DNA of 64,000 nucleotides. It comes from Dehalococcoidia bacterium (GTDB lineage: Bacteria; Chloroflexota; Dehalococcoidia; Bin125). Below are positions 7,713 through 16,169 of the stretch, piece by piece. Position 1 is the first letter of the stretch. Every line of letters begins with the position of its first letter. Position numbers and translations under genes: made by a program. The DNA lies in contig JAJDWB010000021.1 in assembly GCA_022825855.1 (NCBI GenBank), positions 1 through 64,000 of the forward strand, read 5' to 3'. Under the pieces are notes generated by a model. The model saw only the letters and a list, made by a program, of their open reading frames with translations, did no database searches and was not told the origin of the DNA.

Positions 7713-8909
7713 ATGTCCCTCACCGTTCATGGCATTCCCGTCATCGACATCGACTCGCACTACACCGAGCCGCCCGACCTCTGGACCTCGCGCGCGCCGG
7801 CCAAGTACAAGGACGCCGTTCCGCACATCACCCTCAACGACGAGGGTCAGCAGCGCTGGACGGTGCTTGACGACATCGACTTCGGCCCGCCCGGCTTCAC
7901 CGTGGTCCGCGACGACGGCAAGAAGGAGTACGGGACGATCTCGCTGGACAGCTTCGAGAACATGTCCAAGGCAGCGACCGAGCCCAAGGCGCGGCTGAAG
8001 ATGATGGACAGCCTCGGCGTCGCGCAGCAGATCGTCTATCCCAACGTGGCCGGCTTCGGCTCGCAGAACTTCGTGCGGATCGAGGACACCGAGCTGCGCA
8101 ACGTCTGCTGCACGATCTACAACGACGCGATTGCCGAGTTCCAGGCCGAAGGCGAGGGCCGTCTCTACCCGCAGGGCCTGGTGCCATTCTGGGACATTCC
8201 GGCGGCGGTTGACGAACTGCAGCGGATCAAGGACCTGGGCATGACCGGGATCACGATGTGCGACACGCCGGAGGCGTTTGGTCTGCCGCATCTCGGCGAC
8301 GCAGCCTGGGACCCGTTCTGGGACGCTTGCCAGGACATGGAGATGCCGGTCAACTTCCACATTGGCGCCGGCGCCGGGGTGGCCGACAAGCTGCTCTGGC
8401 CGGGCTACGGCCCGCAGCGCCGCCTGGCGCTCACGTCGATCAGCCTGTTCATCACCAATTTCAAGGTGATCATGAACCTGATCTTCTCCGGCCTCTGCGA
8501 GCGCTACCCGAAGATCAACTTCGTTTCGGTTGAGTCGGGGATCGGCTGGGTGCCGTTCCTGCTGGAGGCGATGGATTACCAGTTCGAGGAGACCGTCCCG
8601 ACCGAGCGCGAGGGCCTGACGATGAAGCCGTCGGAGTACTTCCGCCGCCAGATCTTCGCCTCGTTCTGGTTCGAGGACTTCGGTCCTCGGGCCACGATCT
8701 CGGCAATCGGCGAGGACAACGTGATGTTCGAGACCGATTTCCCGCACCCGACCTGCCTCTACCCCCGGGCGCAGGAGCACGTGACCGAGGTCCTGACCGA
8801 CCTGGACGAGGGCATCCGCGAGAAGGTTCTGCGGACCACGGCCGAGCGCATCTACCACCTGCCGCCGGCCCCGGCGGCGATCTACGAAAGCGCCGCCGCA
8901 GGCGGGTAG
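7713..8909 (+). CDS. Amidohydrolase family 2 metal-dependent hydrolase
   Basis: This 398-residue TIM-barrel protein belongs to the amidohydrolase-2 group (ACMSD and LigY-like hydrolases/decarboxylases). The first metal motif is changed: DIDSHYTEP in place of the usual D.H.H..P. NFHIGAGAG gives a later histidine, and FETDFPHPTCLYP contains the conserved Asp near the end. Members of this subgroup are common in catabolic clusters of marine and soil bacteria, with unassigned substrates. ATG 7713 has GGAGATC upstream. Next comes a small two-gene unit that seems unrelated. Confidence 0.83.
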   Translation: MSLTVHGIPVIDIDSHYTEPPDLWTSRAPAKYKDAVPHITLNDEGQQRWTVLDDIDFGPPGFTVVRDDGKKEYGTISLDSFENMSKAATEPKARLKMMDSLGVAQQIVYPNVAGFGSQNFVRIEDTELRNVCCTIYNDAIAEFQAEGEGRLYPQGLVPFWDIPAAVDELQRIKDLGMTGITMCDTPEAFGLPHLGDAAWDPFWDACQDMEMPVNFHIGAGAGVADKLLWPGYGPQRRLALTSISLFITNFKVIMNLIFSGLCERYPKINFVSVESGIGWVPFLLEAMDYQFEETVPTEREGLTMKPSEYFRRQIFASFWFEDFGPRATISAIGEDNVMFETDFPHPTCLYPRAQEHVTEVLTDLDEGIREKVLRTTAERIYHLPPAPAAIYESAAAGG

Positions 8910-8923
8910 CGAGAGAGCTTCTG

Positions 8924-9226
8924 ATGGAAGAGCAGAACGTGACCGACCCGATCAAAGTGGAGCCTCGCGAGGGCTTCTCAATATGGATCGAGTTTGCCGA
9001 CGGTTCGAGCGGGATCCTAGACCTGTCCGATCTTGCCGACAAACCGGCGTTTGTCGGTTGGTCGGACCGGGCGTACTTTGAGTCTCTTCACATCAACCAC
9101 GATCTGGACGTCATCGAGTGGGGAGACAATCTTCAACTGTGCCAGGACGCCCTGTACCTGAAACTCACGGGCAAAAGCGCGGAGGACATGTTTCCAGCAC
9201 TACAGGCCTCAATGGCGGATGCCTGA
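8924..9226 (+). CDS. DUF2442-type protein (possible antitoxin)
   Basis: The 100-residue protein matches the DUF2442 pattern: a short beta-rich domain with KVEPREGFSIWIEFADGSSG followed by a motif around ESLHINHDLDVIEWGDNLQL. These genes usually stand next to DUF4160 genes, as here (8-base overlap). The pair has been proposed to be toxin-antitoxin-like because of its size, overlap and scattered distribution. It follows the amidohydrolase by 14 bases, perhaps sharing its transcript. No activity can be assigned from the sequence. Confidence 0.72.
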   Translation: MEEQNVTDPIKVEPREGFSIWIEFADGSSGILDLSDLADKPAFVGWSDRAYFESLHINHDLDVIEWGDNLQLCQDALYLKLTGKSAEDMFPALQASMADA

Positions 9227-9470
9227 AATCTGCCGCATCGGGTCCGTCAGGGTGTACATGTGGATCGATGACCATGGCCCTCCCCATGTCCATTTGAGAG
9301 ACGGTAGCCGCAAAGACAAACTGTACTTTGAGCAGTTCCTGTTCGACGCGGGCAGATTGCAGGCTCGCCAGCAACGGGAGGTACTGAGTTGGGCAAGGGC
9401 GCATCAAGCCGAGTTGCGACGCGCCTGGAGACAAGCGTCAGCGGGCCAACAGCCTGACCGTATCGAATAG
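9219..9470 (+). CDS. DUF4160-type small protein (possible toxin)
   Basis: This 83-residue protein has the DUF4160 signature MWIDDHGPPHVHLRDG near its N-terminus (the 'H.PPHxH' motif), then a basic helix ending LSWARAHQAELRRAWRQA. It overlaps the upstream DUF2442 gene by eight bases (ATGGCGGATGCCTGA), an arrangement seen for this pair in many genomes. The histidines suggest metal or nucleic-acid contacts, but this is inference. Confidence 0.74.
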   Translation: MPEICRIGSVRVYMWIDDHGPPHVHLRDGSRKDKLYFEQFLFDAGRLQARQQREVLSWARAHQAELRRAWRQASAGQQPDRIE

Positions 9471-9487
9471 CGAAAGGCAACAGATTC

Positions 9488-10249
9488 ATGCCGGGACGAC
9501 TTGAAGGCAAGGTTGCGATTGTGACCGGCGGCGGGGCGGGGATGGGCGCGGCGGAGTGCCGGCTGTTTGCCCGCGAGGGAGCGGCGGTCGTGATCGCGGA
9601 TCTGTATGAGGAAGGCGGCCGGGAGGTCGAGGAACAGATCAGATCCGAGGGCGGCGCGGCCGACTTCGTGCAGATGGATGTCACCGCGGAGGAGGAGTGG
9701 AACGCGTTGCTCGCCTCTACGCTGGATCGACACGGCGGGCGGCTGGATGTACTGGTCAACAACGCCGGACTCTCCTCGACCTCGGTGGACGATCCCGAAT
9801 CGACCGAGGGCTGGCAGCGAATCATGAACGTCAATGCGACCGGGGTCTTCCTGGGCACCAAACTCGCTTCGGCCGCGATGCGGGCAGCCGGCAACGGCGG
9901 GTCGATCGTCAACATCTCTTCGATCTACGGATTCGTCGGTTCGGACGGCGGACATCCCGCCTACCACGCCTCGAAGGCGGCCGTGCGCAACTACTCCAAG
10001 GCGATGGCCGTCCGGCTGGGACCCGCGGGCATCCGTGTCAACACGGTGCATCCGGGCTTCATGCCGCCGATGCGCTCGAGCGTGGGGATGAACGAGGACG
10101 CGCGCCGCCGGCTCGAACGGGCGATTCCGCTGCGCCGCACCGGGGAGGTCGACGAAGTCGCCTACGGGGTGCTGTTTCTCGCTTCGGACGAGTCGTCTTA
10201 TGTGACGGGCGCCGAGCTCAAGATCGACGGCGGATTCCTCGCCCGCTGA
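9488..10249 (+). CDS. Short-chain dehydrogenase/reductase (SDR)
   Basis: A 253-residue classical SDR. The cofactor motif is TGGGAGMGAAE, the structural motif NNAGLSS, and the active site is Ser in NISSIYG with YHASK. The C-terminus VTGAELKIDGGFLA is typical. It probably oxidises or reduces a small alcohol or keto acid with NAD(P); the substrate is not predictable. It follows the DUF4160 gene by 17 bases on the same strand. Five other SDRs lie in the window and this one is not an especially close copy of any. Confidence 0.88.
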   Translation: MPGRLEGKVAIVTGGGAGMGAAECRLFAREGAAVVIADLYEEGGREVEEQIRSEGGAADFVQMDVTAEEEWNALLASTLDRHGGRLDVLVNNAGLSSTSVDDPESTEGWQRIMNVNATGVFLGTKLASAAMRAAGNGGSIVNISSIYGFVGSDGGHPAYHASKAAVRNYSKAMAVRLGPAGIRVNTVHPGFMPPMRSSVGMNEDARRRLERAIPLRRTGEVDEVAYGVLFLASDESSYVTGAELKIDGGFLAR

Positions 10250-10464
10250 CCCGGCGGAGACTGGGCGGTCGGCGAACCTTTGCTGCCGCCAGCGCGGAAA
10301 GGTCCTTGACCGCACGTCAACTGCTTGAGAGATTGGCATCGCCGACTGCGTTAGCGGAGCGCAAAATCGGTAAGTGCAGGTCATTGCCCGGGAATCAAAG
10401 CGATCACCCGCGATAAACTGTGGTCAACTAACACCAGGGCGGGCGGTCACAAGGAGAAGCTGCA

Positions 10465-11316
10465 ATGCATCAACCTCTGTTGGACACCTCTGCGCGGCGC
10501 TGGTTGCTCGGCGTCGCGCTCCTGGCCGGCCTGGCCGCACTGATCGTGTCGTTCGCGCCGTCGATCGATGCGCAGAATCAACCGAGGCCGCCGCAGTGGT
10601 TCTGGGGCGTGGACGCGGACGCTTACGCGGGCGCCACGATCAAGGCCATCAATCAGAACGGCGTCGAACTGTCCATCGACGAGGACGAGGACAATGCGGT
10701 GGTGTCCGCGCAGGGCGAGTGGTCCTACGTGATCGACACCGACGAGGCCTCGAGGGTGACCTTCCGTCTGATCGGCAGCGACGTCACGCTTGAGACCAGC
10801 CCAATCACCGTCGTCGGCGACGGCGAGTTCACGGAGGTGTCGATTGCCGACTTCCGGCACGACGTCACCGCAGTCGAGCCAGAAGCCACCTTGCCCGTCC
10901 AGATTCGGGCGCGGGTCTACCCCAGCAGCGAGAATCCGGCGATCCCGTTCCGCTCAATTGAGTTCAATCTCAGCGTTGACGGTGTGCCGGAGGCGTTGAA
11001 TGACAATCCTCGCGAGCGGACGATCCGCCCGAACCATGCGAGTGGTCGCTGGTACCGCAGCAACTGGTTCGACCTGGGCGACGGCTTCCGGGCCGCGATC
11101 ATCGCCTGCAAGGATCAGAGTGGCGGAGTCCGATTTGGTGTCCGAGTCGATGGACGTGATGACATCATTCCGCGACTGAACCTGCTCCCAGCAAGTCGCA
11201 CATCCACCCGATGGGCGGTCAGCAATGAAGTCGATATCATGCAACCCGGCAACGATGCCAATCCGAGTCGGGCAGGCCGCGGCGACGACAACTGCCGTTT
11301 CGGCAAGGACAACTGA
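10465..11316 (+). CDS. Secreted protein with a novel tandem repeat
   Basis: The 283-residue protein has a signal sequence (residues 12-36, RRWLLGVALLAGLAALIVSF, cleavage likely near IDAQ). Residues 45-130 look like a small beta-sandwich domain (GVDADAYAGATIKAINQNG ... GEWSYVIDTD). The C-terminal part holds two copies of a repeat: residues 166-205 and 221-258, each with a 'FxLxVDG ... PR ... RW..SN..D' pattern. The same repeat occurs twice in the secreted DsbA-like protein at 51917. I do not recognise the family. A good ribosome site (AAGGAG) precedes the ATG, and a hairpin follows the gene. Confidence 0.75.
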   Translation: MHQPLLDTSARRWLLGVALLAGLAALIVSFAPSIDAQNQPRPPQWFWGVDADAYAGATIKAINQNGVELSIDEDEDNAVVSAQGEWSYVIDTDEASRVTFRLIGSDVTLETSPITVVGDGEFTEVSIADFRHDVTAVEPEATLPVQIRARVYPSSENPAIPFRSIEFNLSVDGVPEALNDNPRERTIRPNHASGRWYRSNWFDLGDGFRAAIIACKDQSGGVRFGVRVDGRDDIIPRLNLLPASRTSTRWAVSNEVDIMQPGNDANPSRAGRGDDNCRFGKDN

Positions 11317-11350
11317 CCGCGCAGGCCAACGGCTCAAGCACCGACCGACG

Positions 11351-11377
11351 CGAAGCCCCTCCTCCGGAGGGGCTTCG
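11351..11377. terminator. Hairpin between convergent genes
   Basis: CGAAGCCCCT and AGGGGCTTCG form a 10-bp perfect stem with a 7-base loop. It lies between the stop of the secreted protein (11316) and the stop of the MFS gene (11380, opposite strand), so it may end transcription from both sides. No long T-run follows. Confidence 0.7.
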
Positions 11378-11379
11378 AC

Positions 11380-12729
11380 TTACACACGCTTCTGTTCGGC
11401 GACTCGCGCCGCGGGATTGGTTGATGGCGTGATCAGTGCGGCCACTCGACGGACGAGCGCTGCCAGCGGAGCGCGGCGCTTGGCCGGCAGGCGCAGCATC
11501 AGGCAGAGCAGCGCCGAGAACGCCCAGAACGCTGCACAGGTGTAGAAGGCGTAGTCGTATGTGCCGACGACGTCGTATGACAGCGCCACGGCCAGGGGCG
11601 TGATCGCGTTGATTCCCATCGCAATCGGGAAGCCAATGCTGCGCACCGCGCCCAGATAGCGGCGGCCGAAGTACTCGGCCCAGAACATGTCCTGGATCGG
11701 GATATTGCCACCGATCCCGAAGCCCATGACGGCGAGTGCGCCTGCGATCAAGGTCCAGTTGCCTGTGGGGGCGGCCTGAATCACGAGCACGAACCCGAAG
11801 GCTCCCAGGGCGAACGAGGCGAATCCGACCACGCGAGTATCGAACTTGTCCAGCATCCACCCCCAGGGCGGCTTGGTCAGCATGGACATCAGTGAGAACG
11901 CCGCCACGGCGGCCGCAGCCTCGACGGACGTAAATCCATGCTCGCGCAGGTAGAGCACGCCATTGAGCAGGATGGCGAAGATGCCGACCACGGAGATGCC
12001 GAAGATCAGCACGATCAGATAGAAGCAGGTCGTACGCAGCGCCTCACGGCGGGTCAGCGATGTTTCCTCGTCGTGGCGGCCCGCCTCGATCTGTTGCGGC
12101 GTGAGTTGGGTCGGTCCGCCGTCGGGCAGCATGCCGTAGTCCTCGGGTCGACGGCGCATGAGTAACGCGGAAGGAATCAGGATGGCCGCCACACAGCCCG
12201 CCAGGACCATCCAGGCAGTGCGCCATCCGAGAGGTTCGATCAGCACTCCGGCAGTGAACGTGGGCCAGAAGAAGCCGGCCATTGAGACACCCATCGAGGT
12301 CCAGCCGAGCGCCTGTCCCCGCTTGGCGACAAACCACTGGGACACGGCGATCGAGACCACCAGGAATCCGGCTACCGATGCCGAGGTGACCAGGAACACA
12401 CCACGGACCACGACGTATTGCCAGTACTCCTCGACCTGGCTCATGAAGAACAAGGCGGGGATGCAGATCGCGGCGGCGGTGAGCATGATCGGGCGCGCGC
12501 CGAACCGATCGATTCTCGGGCCGAGGGCGAGCCCGATCACCATCAGCAGTGCTTGTCCAATCGAATCGGCTGCGAAGAACTGGGTTCTCGACCAGCCGAA
12601 CTCTTCGATGAACTCCGGGGCAAAGACGGCCACGACCGAGGTTTGCACGCCGACCGTGACGAACTGCGCGGTGAACGCCGCCGCTACTACGACCCAGCCG
12701 TAGAACACCGGCCGGCCAAAGATGGTCAT
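11380..12729 (-). CDS. MFS transporter (oxalate:formate antiporter/monocarboxylate-like)
   Basis: A 449-residue integral membrane protein with about 12 hydrophobic segments. It starts MTIFGRPVFYGWVVVAAAFTA, a usual opening for MFS members related to oxalate:formate antiporters and monocarboxylate permeases. The loop after helix 2 has ALGPRIDRFGARPIML, which fits the MFS 'D-R-x-G-x-R' motif. There is a cytoplasmic loop of about 40 residues between helices 6 and 7. It probably moves a small organic anion. The SDR gene upstream on the same strand (39 bases away) may be in the same operon. Confidence 0.85.
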   Translation of the reverse strand: MTIFGRPVFYGWVVVAAAFTAQFVTVGVQTSVVAVFAPEFIEEFGWSRTQFFAADSIGQALLMVIGLALGPRIDRFGARPIMLTAAAICIPALFFMSQVEEYWQYVVVRGVFLVTSASVAGFLVVSIAVSQWFVAKRGQALGWTSMGVSMAGFFWPTFTAGVLIEPLGWRTAWMVLAGCVAAILIPSALLMRRRPEDYGMLPDGGPTQLTPQQIEAGRHDEETSLTRREALRTTCFYLIVLIFGISVVGIFAILLNGVLYLREHGFTSVEAAAAVAAFSLMSMLTKPPWGWMLDKFDTRVVGFASFALGAFGFVLVIQAAPTGNWTLIAGALAVMGFGIGGNIPIQDMFWAEYFGRRYLGAVRSIGFPIAMGINAITPLAVALSYDVVGTYDYAFYTCAAFWAFSALLCLMLRLPAKRRAPLAALVRRVAALITPSTNPAARVAEQKRV

Positions 12730-12768
12730 GAAGGAACGCGCTTCGCGGGCGTGACGTGTCAGGGGCGG

Positions 12769-13623
12769 CTAGGTCGTGGGGACTTCGAGGCCGAGCGCGG
12801 CAAACATCTGCTCCATACCCTCGCCGAAGCTGCCATCGCGCGGACGTCCCAGGGTCGCGCCGCCATCGACCACCAGCGCATGGCCGGTGACGAACGACGC
12901 ATCGTCGCTCGACAGCCAGAGCGCCGCGTGCGCGATGTCGGACGGCTGACCGGAGCGCTTGATCGGCTGGAACCGGCCCATGATCTGCCCGACCGCCTCG
13001 ACCGTTTTGTCCGCTTCCTCCGCTGAGAGCCCGAGCGACTTGGCGAAGATCGGCGTCGCGATCCCGCCCGGGCAGATGCAGTTGACGCGGATGCCGAACT
13101 CGCCCAGGTCGTACGCGGCGACCTTGGTCAGATGCATCACCGCCGCCTTGGCGACGCTGTAGACGGCGGGTCCGTTGCCGGCGCCTACGCCGGCGATCGA
13201 TGCGGTCGACACGATTGAACCGCCGTCGCCCTGCGCCTGCATCGCCCTCGCGGCGTGCTTGATGCCGAAGAACACGCCCTTGAGCAACCCGTCCATCGTC
13301 TGGTCGTACTCAGCCTCTTCGACCTCCGTCAGGCCGCCCAGGGCGCCCGCGTATCCGGCGTTGTTGAAGATGGCGTCGATCCGGCCGAAGCGGTCGACGG
13401 CGTGCGCGACCGCAGCTTGCACATCGGACTCGACCGAGACGTCGGCGTGGACATAGCTCGTGTCTCCGCCGATCGACTCGACCAGCGCTTGCCCGCGATC
13501 GTCCTGGATGTCTGACACGACCACGCGTCCGCCCTCTTCGGCGAAGAGCCGCACCGAACCCTCGCCGATCCCGCTGGCGCCGCCCGTGATCACCGCCACC
13601 TTGCCGTCGATTCGTCCTGCCAT
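12769..13623 (-). CDS. Short-chain dehydrogenase/reductase (SDR)
   Basis: A 284-residue classical SDR with TGGASGIGEGSVRLF, NNAGYAG and the active-site pair STASIAG / YSVAKAAV. The C-terminus VTGHALVVDGGATLG is followed by a 25-residue tail, making it slightly longer than usual. ATG 13623 is chosen because AGGAG lies six bases before it; the open frame extends 23 codons upstream without support. It is divergent from another SDR at 13750, and the 126-base gap must hold both promoters. The MFS transporter downstream may supply its substrate. Confidence 0.87.
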   Translation of the reverse strand: MAGRIDGKVAVITGGASGIGEGSVRLFAEEGGRVVVSDIQDDRGQALVESIGGDTSYVHADVSVESDVQAAVAHAVDRFGRIDAIFNNAGYAGALGGLTEVEEAEYDQTMDGLLKGVFFGIKHAARAMQAQGDGGSIVSTASIAGVGAGNGPAVYSVAKAAVMHLTKVAAYDLGEFGIRVNCICPGGIATPIFAKSLGLSAEEADKTVEAVGQIMGRFQPIKRSGQPSDIAHAALWLSSDDASFVTGHALVVDGGATLGRPRDGSFGEGMEQMFAALGLEVPTT

Positions 13624-13749
13624 TGTTGACTCCTGACCCGATCGGATTGCTTCGCGTCTGCGTAGGATACGCACGTTGCCGCCGCCGGCCACTGTCTAGA
13701 CTGCCCATCCAACGACAACCGCAGGCTGGCAACGCGAAGGGACAACGTC

Positions 13750-14493
13750 ATGGTCGACCGGCTCAAGGACAAGGTCGCATTGATCACGGGCGGGTCGCGG
13801 GGACAGGGAGCGGCCGAAGCCGAGCTCTTTGCGTCCGAGGGCGCGCGGGTCGTGATCGCGGACGTGCTGGACGACGACGGCGCACAGACGGCGGCGGCGA
13901 TCGGCGACGCGGCCAGCTACCACCACCTCGACGTGACCGACGAGGACGCCTGGCACGCGCTCGTCGCCGAGATCGTGGAGCAGCACGGTCGGCTCGATGC
14001 GCTGGTCAACAACGCCGGCATCTACCGCAATGCGCCGATTGTCGAGATGACGCAGGAGATGTACCGGCAGGTGATCGAGATCAATCAGATCGGCGTTTGG
14101 CTGGGCATGAAGGCGGTCGGACCGCAGATGATGGCGCAGGAGTCGGGCTCGGTCGTCAACATCTCGTCAACCGCGGGATTCCGCGGCGGCCCGGGGTCGA
14201 TCGCCTACACGGCGAGTAAGTTCGCCGTGCGCGGGATGACCAAGGTCGCCGCGCGCGAGTGGGGCCGCTACAACATCCGGGTGAACAGCATTCATCCCGG
14301 CCCGATCGACACGATGATGCTCCACCAGGTCCCGGGGTTCGAGGCGGACAGCGAGCGGTTCCTGCGGAACACGCCGCTGCGGAGAGCGGCGGATCCGTCG
14401 GAGGTGGCCTACCTGGCGCTGTACCTGGCGTCGGACGAGTCCAGCTTCAGCACCGGCGCAGAGTTCGTCGTCGACGGAGGCGGCTTGGCCTAA
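13750..14493 (+). CDS. Short-chain dehydrogenase/reductase (SDR)
   Basis: A 247-residue SDR with the variant glycine motif TGGSRGQGAAEAELF, NNAGIYRN, and Ser in NISSTAGF with YTASK. The 'RGQG' form of the cofactor motif is shared with the two SDRs at 53850 and 54653, suggesting one subfamily. The end STGAEFVVDGGGLA is standard. Substrate unknown. Its stop lies three bases from the end of the DUF4411 gene on the other strand. Confidence 0.88.
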   Translation: MVDRLKDKVALITGGSRGQGAAEAELFASEGARVVIADVLDDDGAQTAAAIGDAASYHHLDVTDEDAWHALVAEIVEQHGRLDALVNNAGIYRNAPIVEMTQEMYRQVIEINQIGVWLGMKAVGPQMMAQESGSVVNISSTAGFRGGPGSIAYTASKFAVRGMTKVAAREWGRYNIRVNSIHPGPIDTMMLHQVPGFEADSERFLRNTPLRRAADPSEVAYLALYLASDESSFSTGAEFVVDGGGLA

Positions 14494-14496
14494 GCT

Positions 14497-15000
14497 CTAC
14501 ACAGATAAATCACCAGCGTCGCAATCGATCGCCTCTACAAAGGCGCGTTCATCACATGTGCTGATGTTGAAGCGACTACATGCTTCAGCCACCGAGATGT
14601 GATCGGCATAATCCGACCGATCCCGAGTAACGACGACCACTTGGCGTCCTAGGCCCTGAAGGTCTAGCGCCTGCGCGATCACATAGGGATCAGCATCGTC
14701 TTCTTCATCTTCTGGATCCACAACATCGCCAGCGACGCGCATGACCTGTGCACGAGACTCTTCCGTTGGGTCATAGCACTGTTGGACCTTCTGCCTGATG
14801 CCATAGGCCCAAGCCCCTGGTGCATCGGGATGTTCAACCTTCATTTCACGCACCGCAGGTCGGCAGATGTACAGGGCTCCTTCTTCAACCATTCGTTCCA
14901 AGCATCGAAAAAACTCCCATTGACTCTCGATTCTGACCAACCGTTTGAATTGGATCAACGCTGACGGGTCAAGCACCCAAGCGGTTGGATGGAAGATCAC
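14497..15000 (-). CDS. DUF4411 PIN-like protein, likely toxin of an ImmA/XRE-linked module
   Basis: The 167-residue protein opens AWVLDPSALIQFKRL, the DUF4411/PIN-like motif with its first conserved Asp. Later acidic positions occur in EEDDADPYVIAQAL and VVTRDRSDYADHI. PIN-like domains are Mg-dependent RNases. The start is GTG, overlapping the stop of the upstream XRE-peptidase gene as GTGA, so the two are translated together. DUF4411 genes are known to follow genes with an XRE domain plus an IrrE-like peptidase domain in predicted type II toxin-antitoxin pairs. Function is inferred from this arrangement. Confidence 0.78.
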   Translation of the reverse strand: MIFHPTAWVLDPSALIQFKRLVRIESQWEFFRCLERMVEEGALYICRPAVREMKVEHPDAPGAWAYGIRQKVQQCYDPTEESRAQVMRVAGDVVDPEDEEDDADPYVIAQALDLQGLGRQVVVVTRDRSDYADHISVAEACSRFNISTCDERAFVEAIDCDAGDLSV

Positions 15001-16142
15001 CTGTCGGCCACTTCACTTGCCAACACATCAAGTTCGTAGCCATCCAGTCGCAAGGCTCTTCGAGCAGTCAGTTCGGAGAGTCTATCGGCCGCCACGGCAT
15101 CGGTGACGATGCGAGCAGCCACAGTACCGATCTCGCGTAGCCGCTGCACTGGACGCGGCTGTCCACCACCTCCCCCTCCGCCCCTCTTTTCGTAGTCTGC
15201 AGATTGTGCCTGCTGGTCAATGAAGGCGAAGAGGTCTCCGTGCCGATCACTCACTCGCTCAATTGAGATTGCCATCGCGCGCAAACTCGAACAAAAGCGT
15301 TTGGAACCCTCTCTAACCAGTTCGAAGTCATCAAGATGTCCGTGTTCTTCGAGAAATGCAAGAACCTCCCTGGGGGGCATTAGAACTGCGCTCGCCACCT
15401 GGTCACACCAACGCTCGACGGCGGACGATGGATCAAGCGATGGATCAAGACAGGACGCTCCTGCTTCAAGTGACAGATGTGCTACTTCGTGCCACAGCGT
15501 GAACGTTCTCGCAGCATGATTCGTGGCAGTGTTCACTGCTACGACCGGCGCGGTCTCATGATAGATTGCAAACCCACGCAACCCGTTTCTCTTCAAACTG
15601 AGTTCCATGACTAGCACTCGCTTGTCCTCGAGCACCGCCTTCCAGGCTGCGTAGGCCGATTCGTTGCTCTTCCACTCCATCTGATCGTCGAAGCTGACAT
15701 TCGACCAGCTTCGCAACAGGTCAGCAAACGCAAGGGGGTCTTGCGTAGTCGAACCGTCAGGGATATCAATTCGGCTATCGTCCTCTGGAAGCAGTCTGGC
15801 GACGAGTTGTTGTTGTCGCCTGGCGCGCCGCAAGGCCAAGCGTTCCTCGGGCAACAGCTCTCGCTGCGCCGTGCCCTGTGCCACACGGAGGTTGGCAGGT
15901 AGTGCCTTGCCTACAGGTGGCCTAGCACCGTAAAACAGCGCCTTAGGGCGGTGCAGGGCCTTGGCCAGCCGCGTCAGCTGACCCTTGGTGGGAGTAGTCC
16001 TAGCAGATAACCAGTCCTCAATCAGCGACTCGGAAACGCCAACACCCTCGAGCTTCTCCGCCAGACCAGGCAAGTCGTACCCTGACTCCTCAATCGCCCA
16101 CGCGATTACGGCGGGATTCGTCTGGGTCAGTTGAGCCGGCAT
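14997..16142 (-). CDS. XRE-family regulator fused to ImmA/IrrE metallopeptidase domain (antitoxin-type)
   Basis: The 381-residue protein has an N-terminal helix-turn-helix region (about residues 15-60, LPGLAEKLEGVGVSESLIED ... LTRLAKALHRP) and a central ImmA/IrrE zinc peptidase domain with TLWHEVAHLSLE (HExxH). GAxCLDPSLD and WCDQVASAVLMP follow as in family members. A run of seven glycines (GGGGGGG) occurs near residue 325, before a C-terminal region. ATG 16142 is preferred over the GTG two codons upstream, since AGGAG sits nine bases before it. It precedes and overlaps the DUF4411 gene. It probably represses its own promoter and controls the partner. Confidence 0.82.
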   Translation of the reverse strand: MPAQLTQTNPAVIAWAIEESGYDLPGLAEKLEGVGVSESLIEDWLSARTTPTKGQLTRLAKALHRPKALFYGARPPVGKALPANLRVAQGTAQRELLPEERLALRRARRQQQLVARLLPEDDSRIDIPDGSTTQDPLAFADLLRSWSNVSFDDQMEWKSNESAYAAWKAVLEDKRVLVMELSLKRNGLRGFAIYHETAPVVAVNTATNHAARTFTLWHEVAHLSLEAGASCLDPSLDPSSAVERWCDQVASAVLMPPREVLAFLEEHGHLDDFELVREGSKRFCSSLRAMAISIERVSDRHGDLFAFIDQQAQSADYEKRGGGGGGGQPRPVQRLREIGTVAARIVTDAVAADRLSELTARRALRLDGYELDVLASEVADR

Positions 16143-16169
16143 CGCCACTCTCTCCTGATAAGTCCGACT

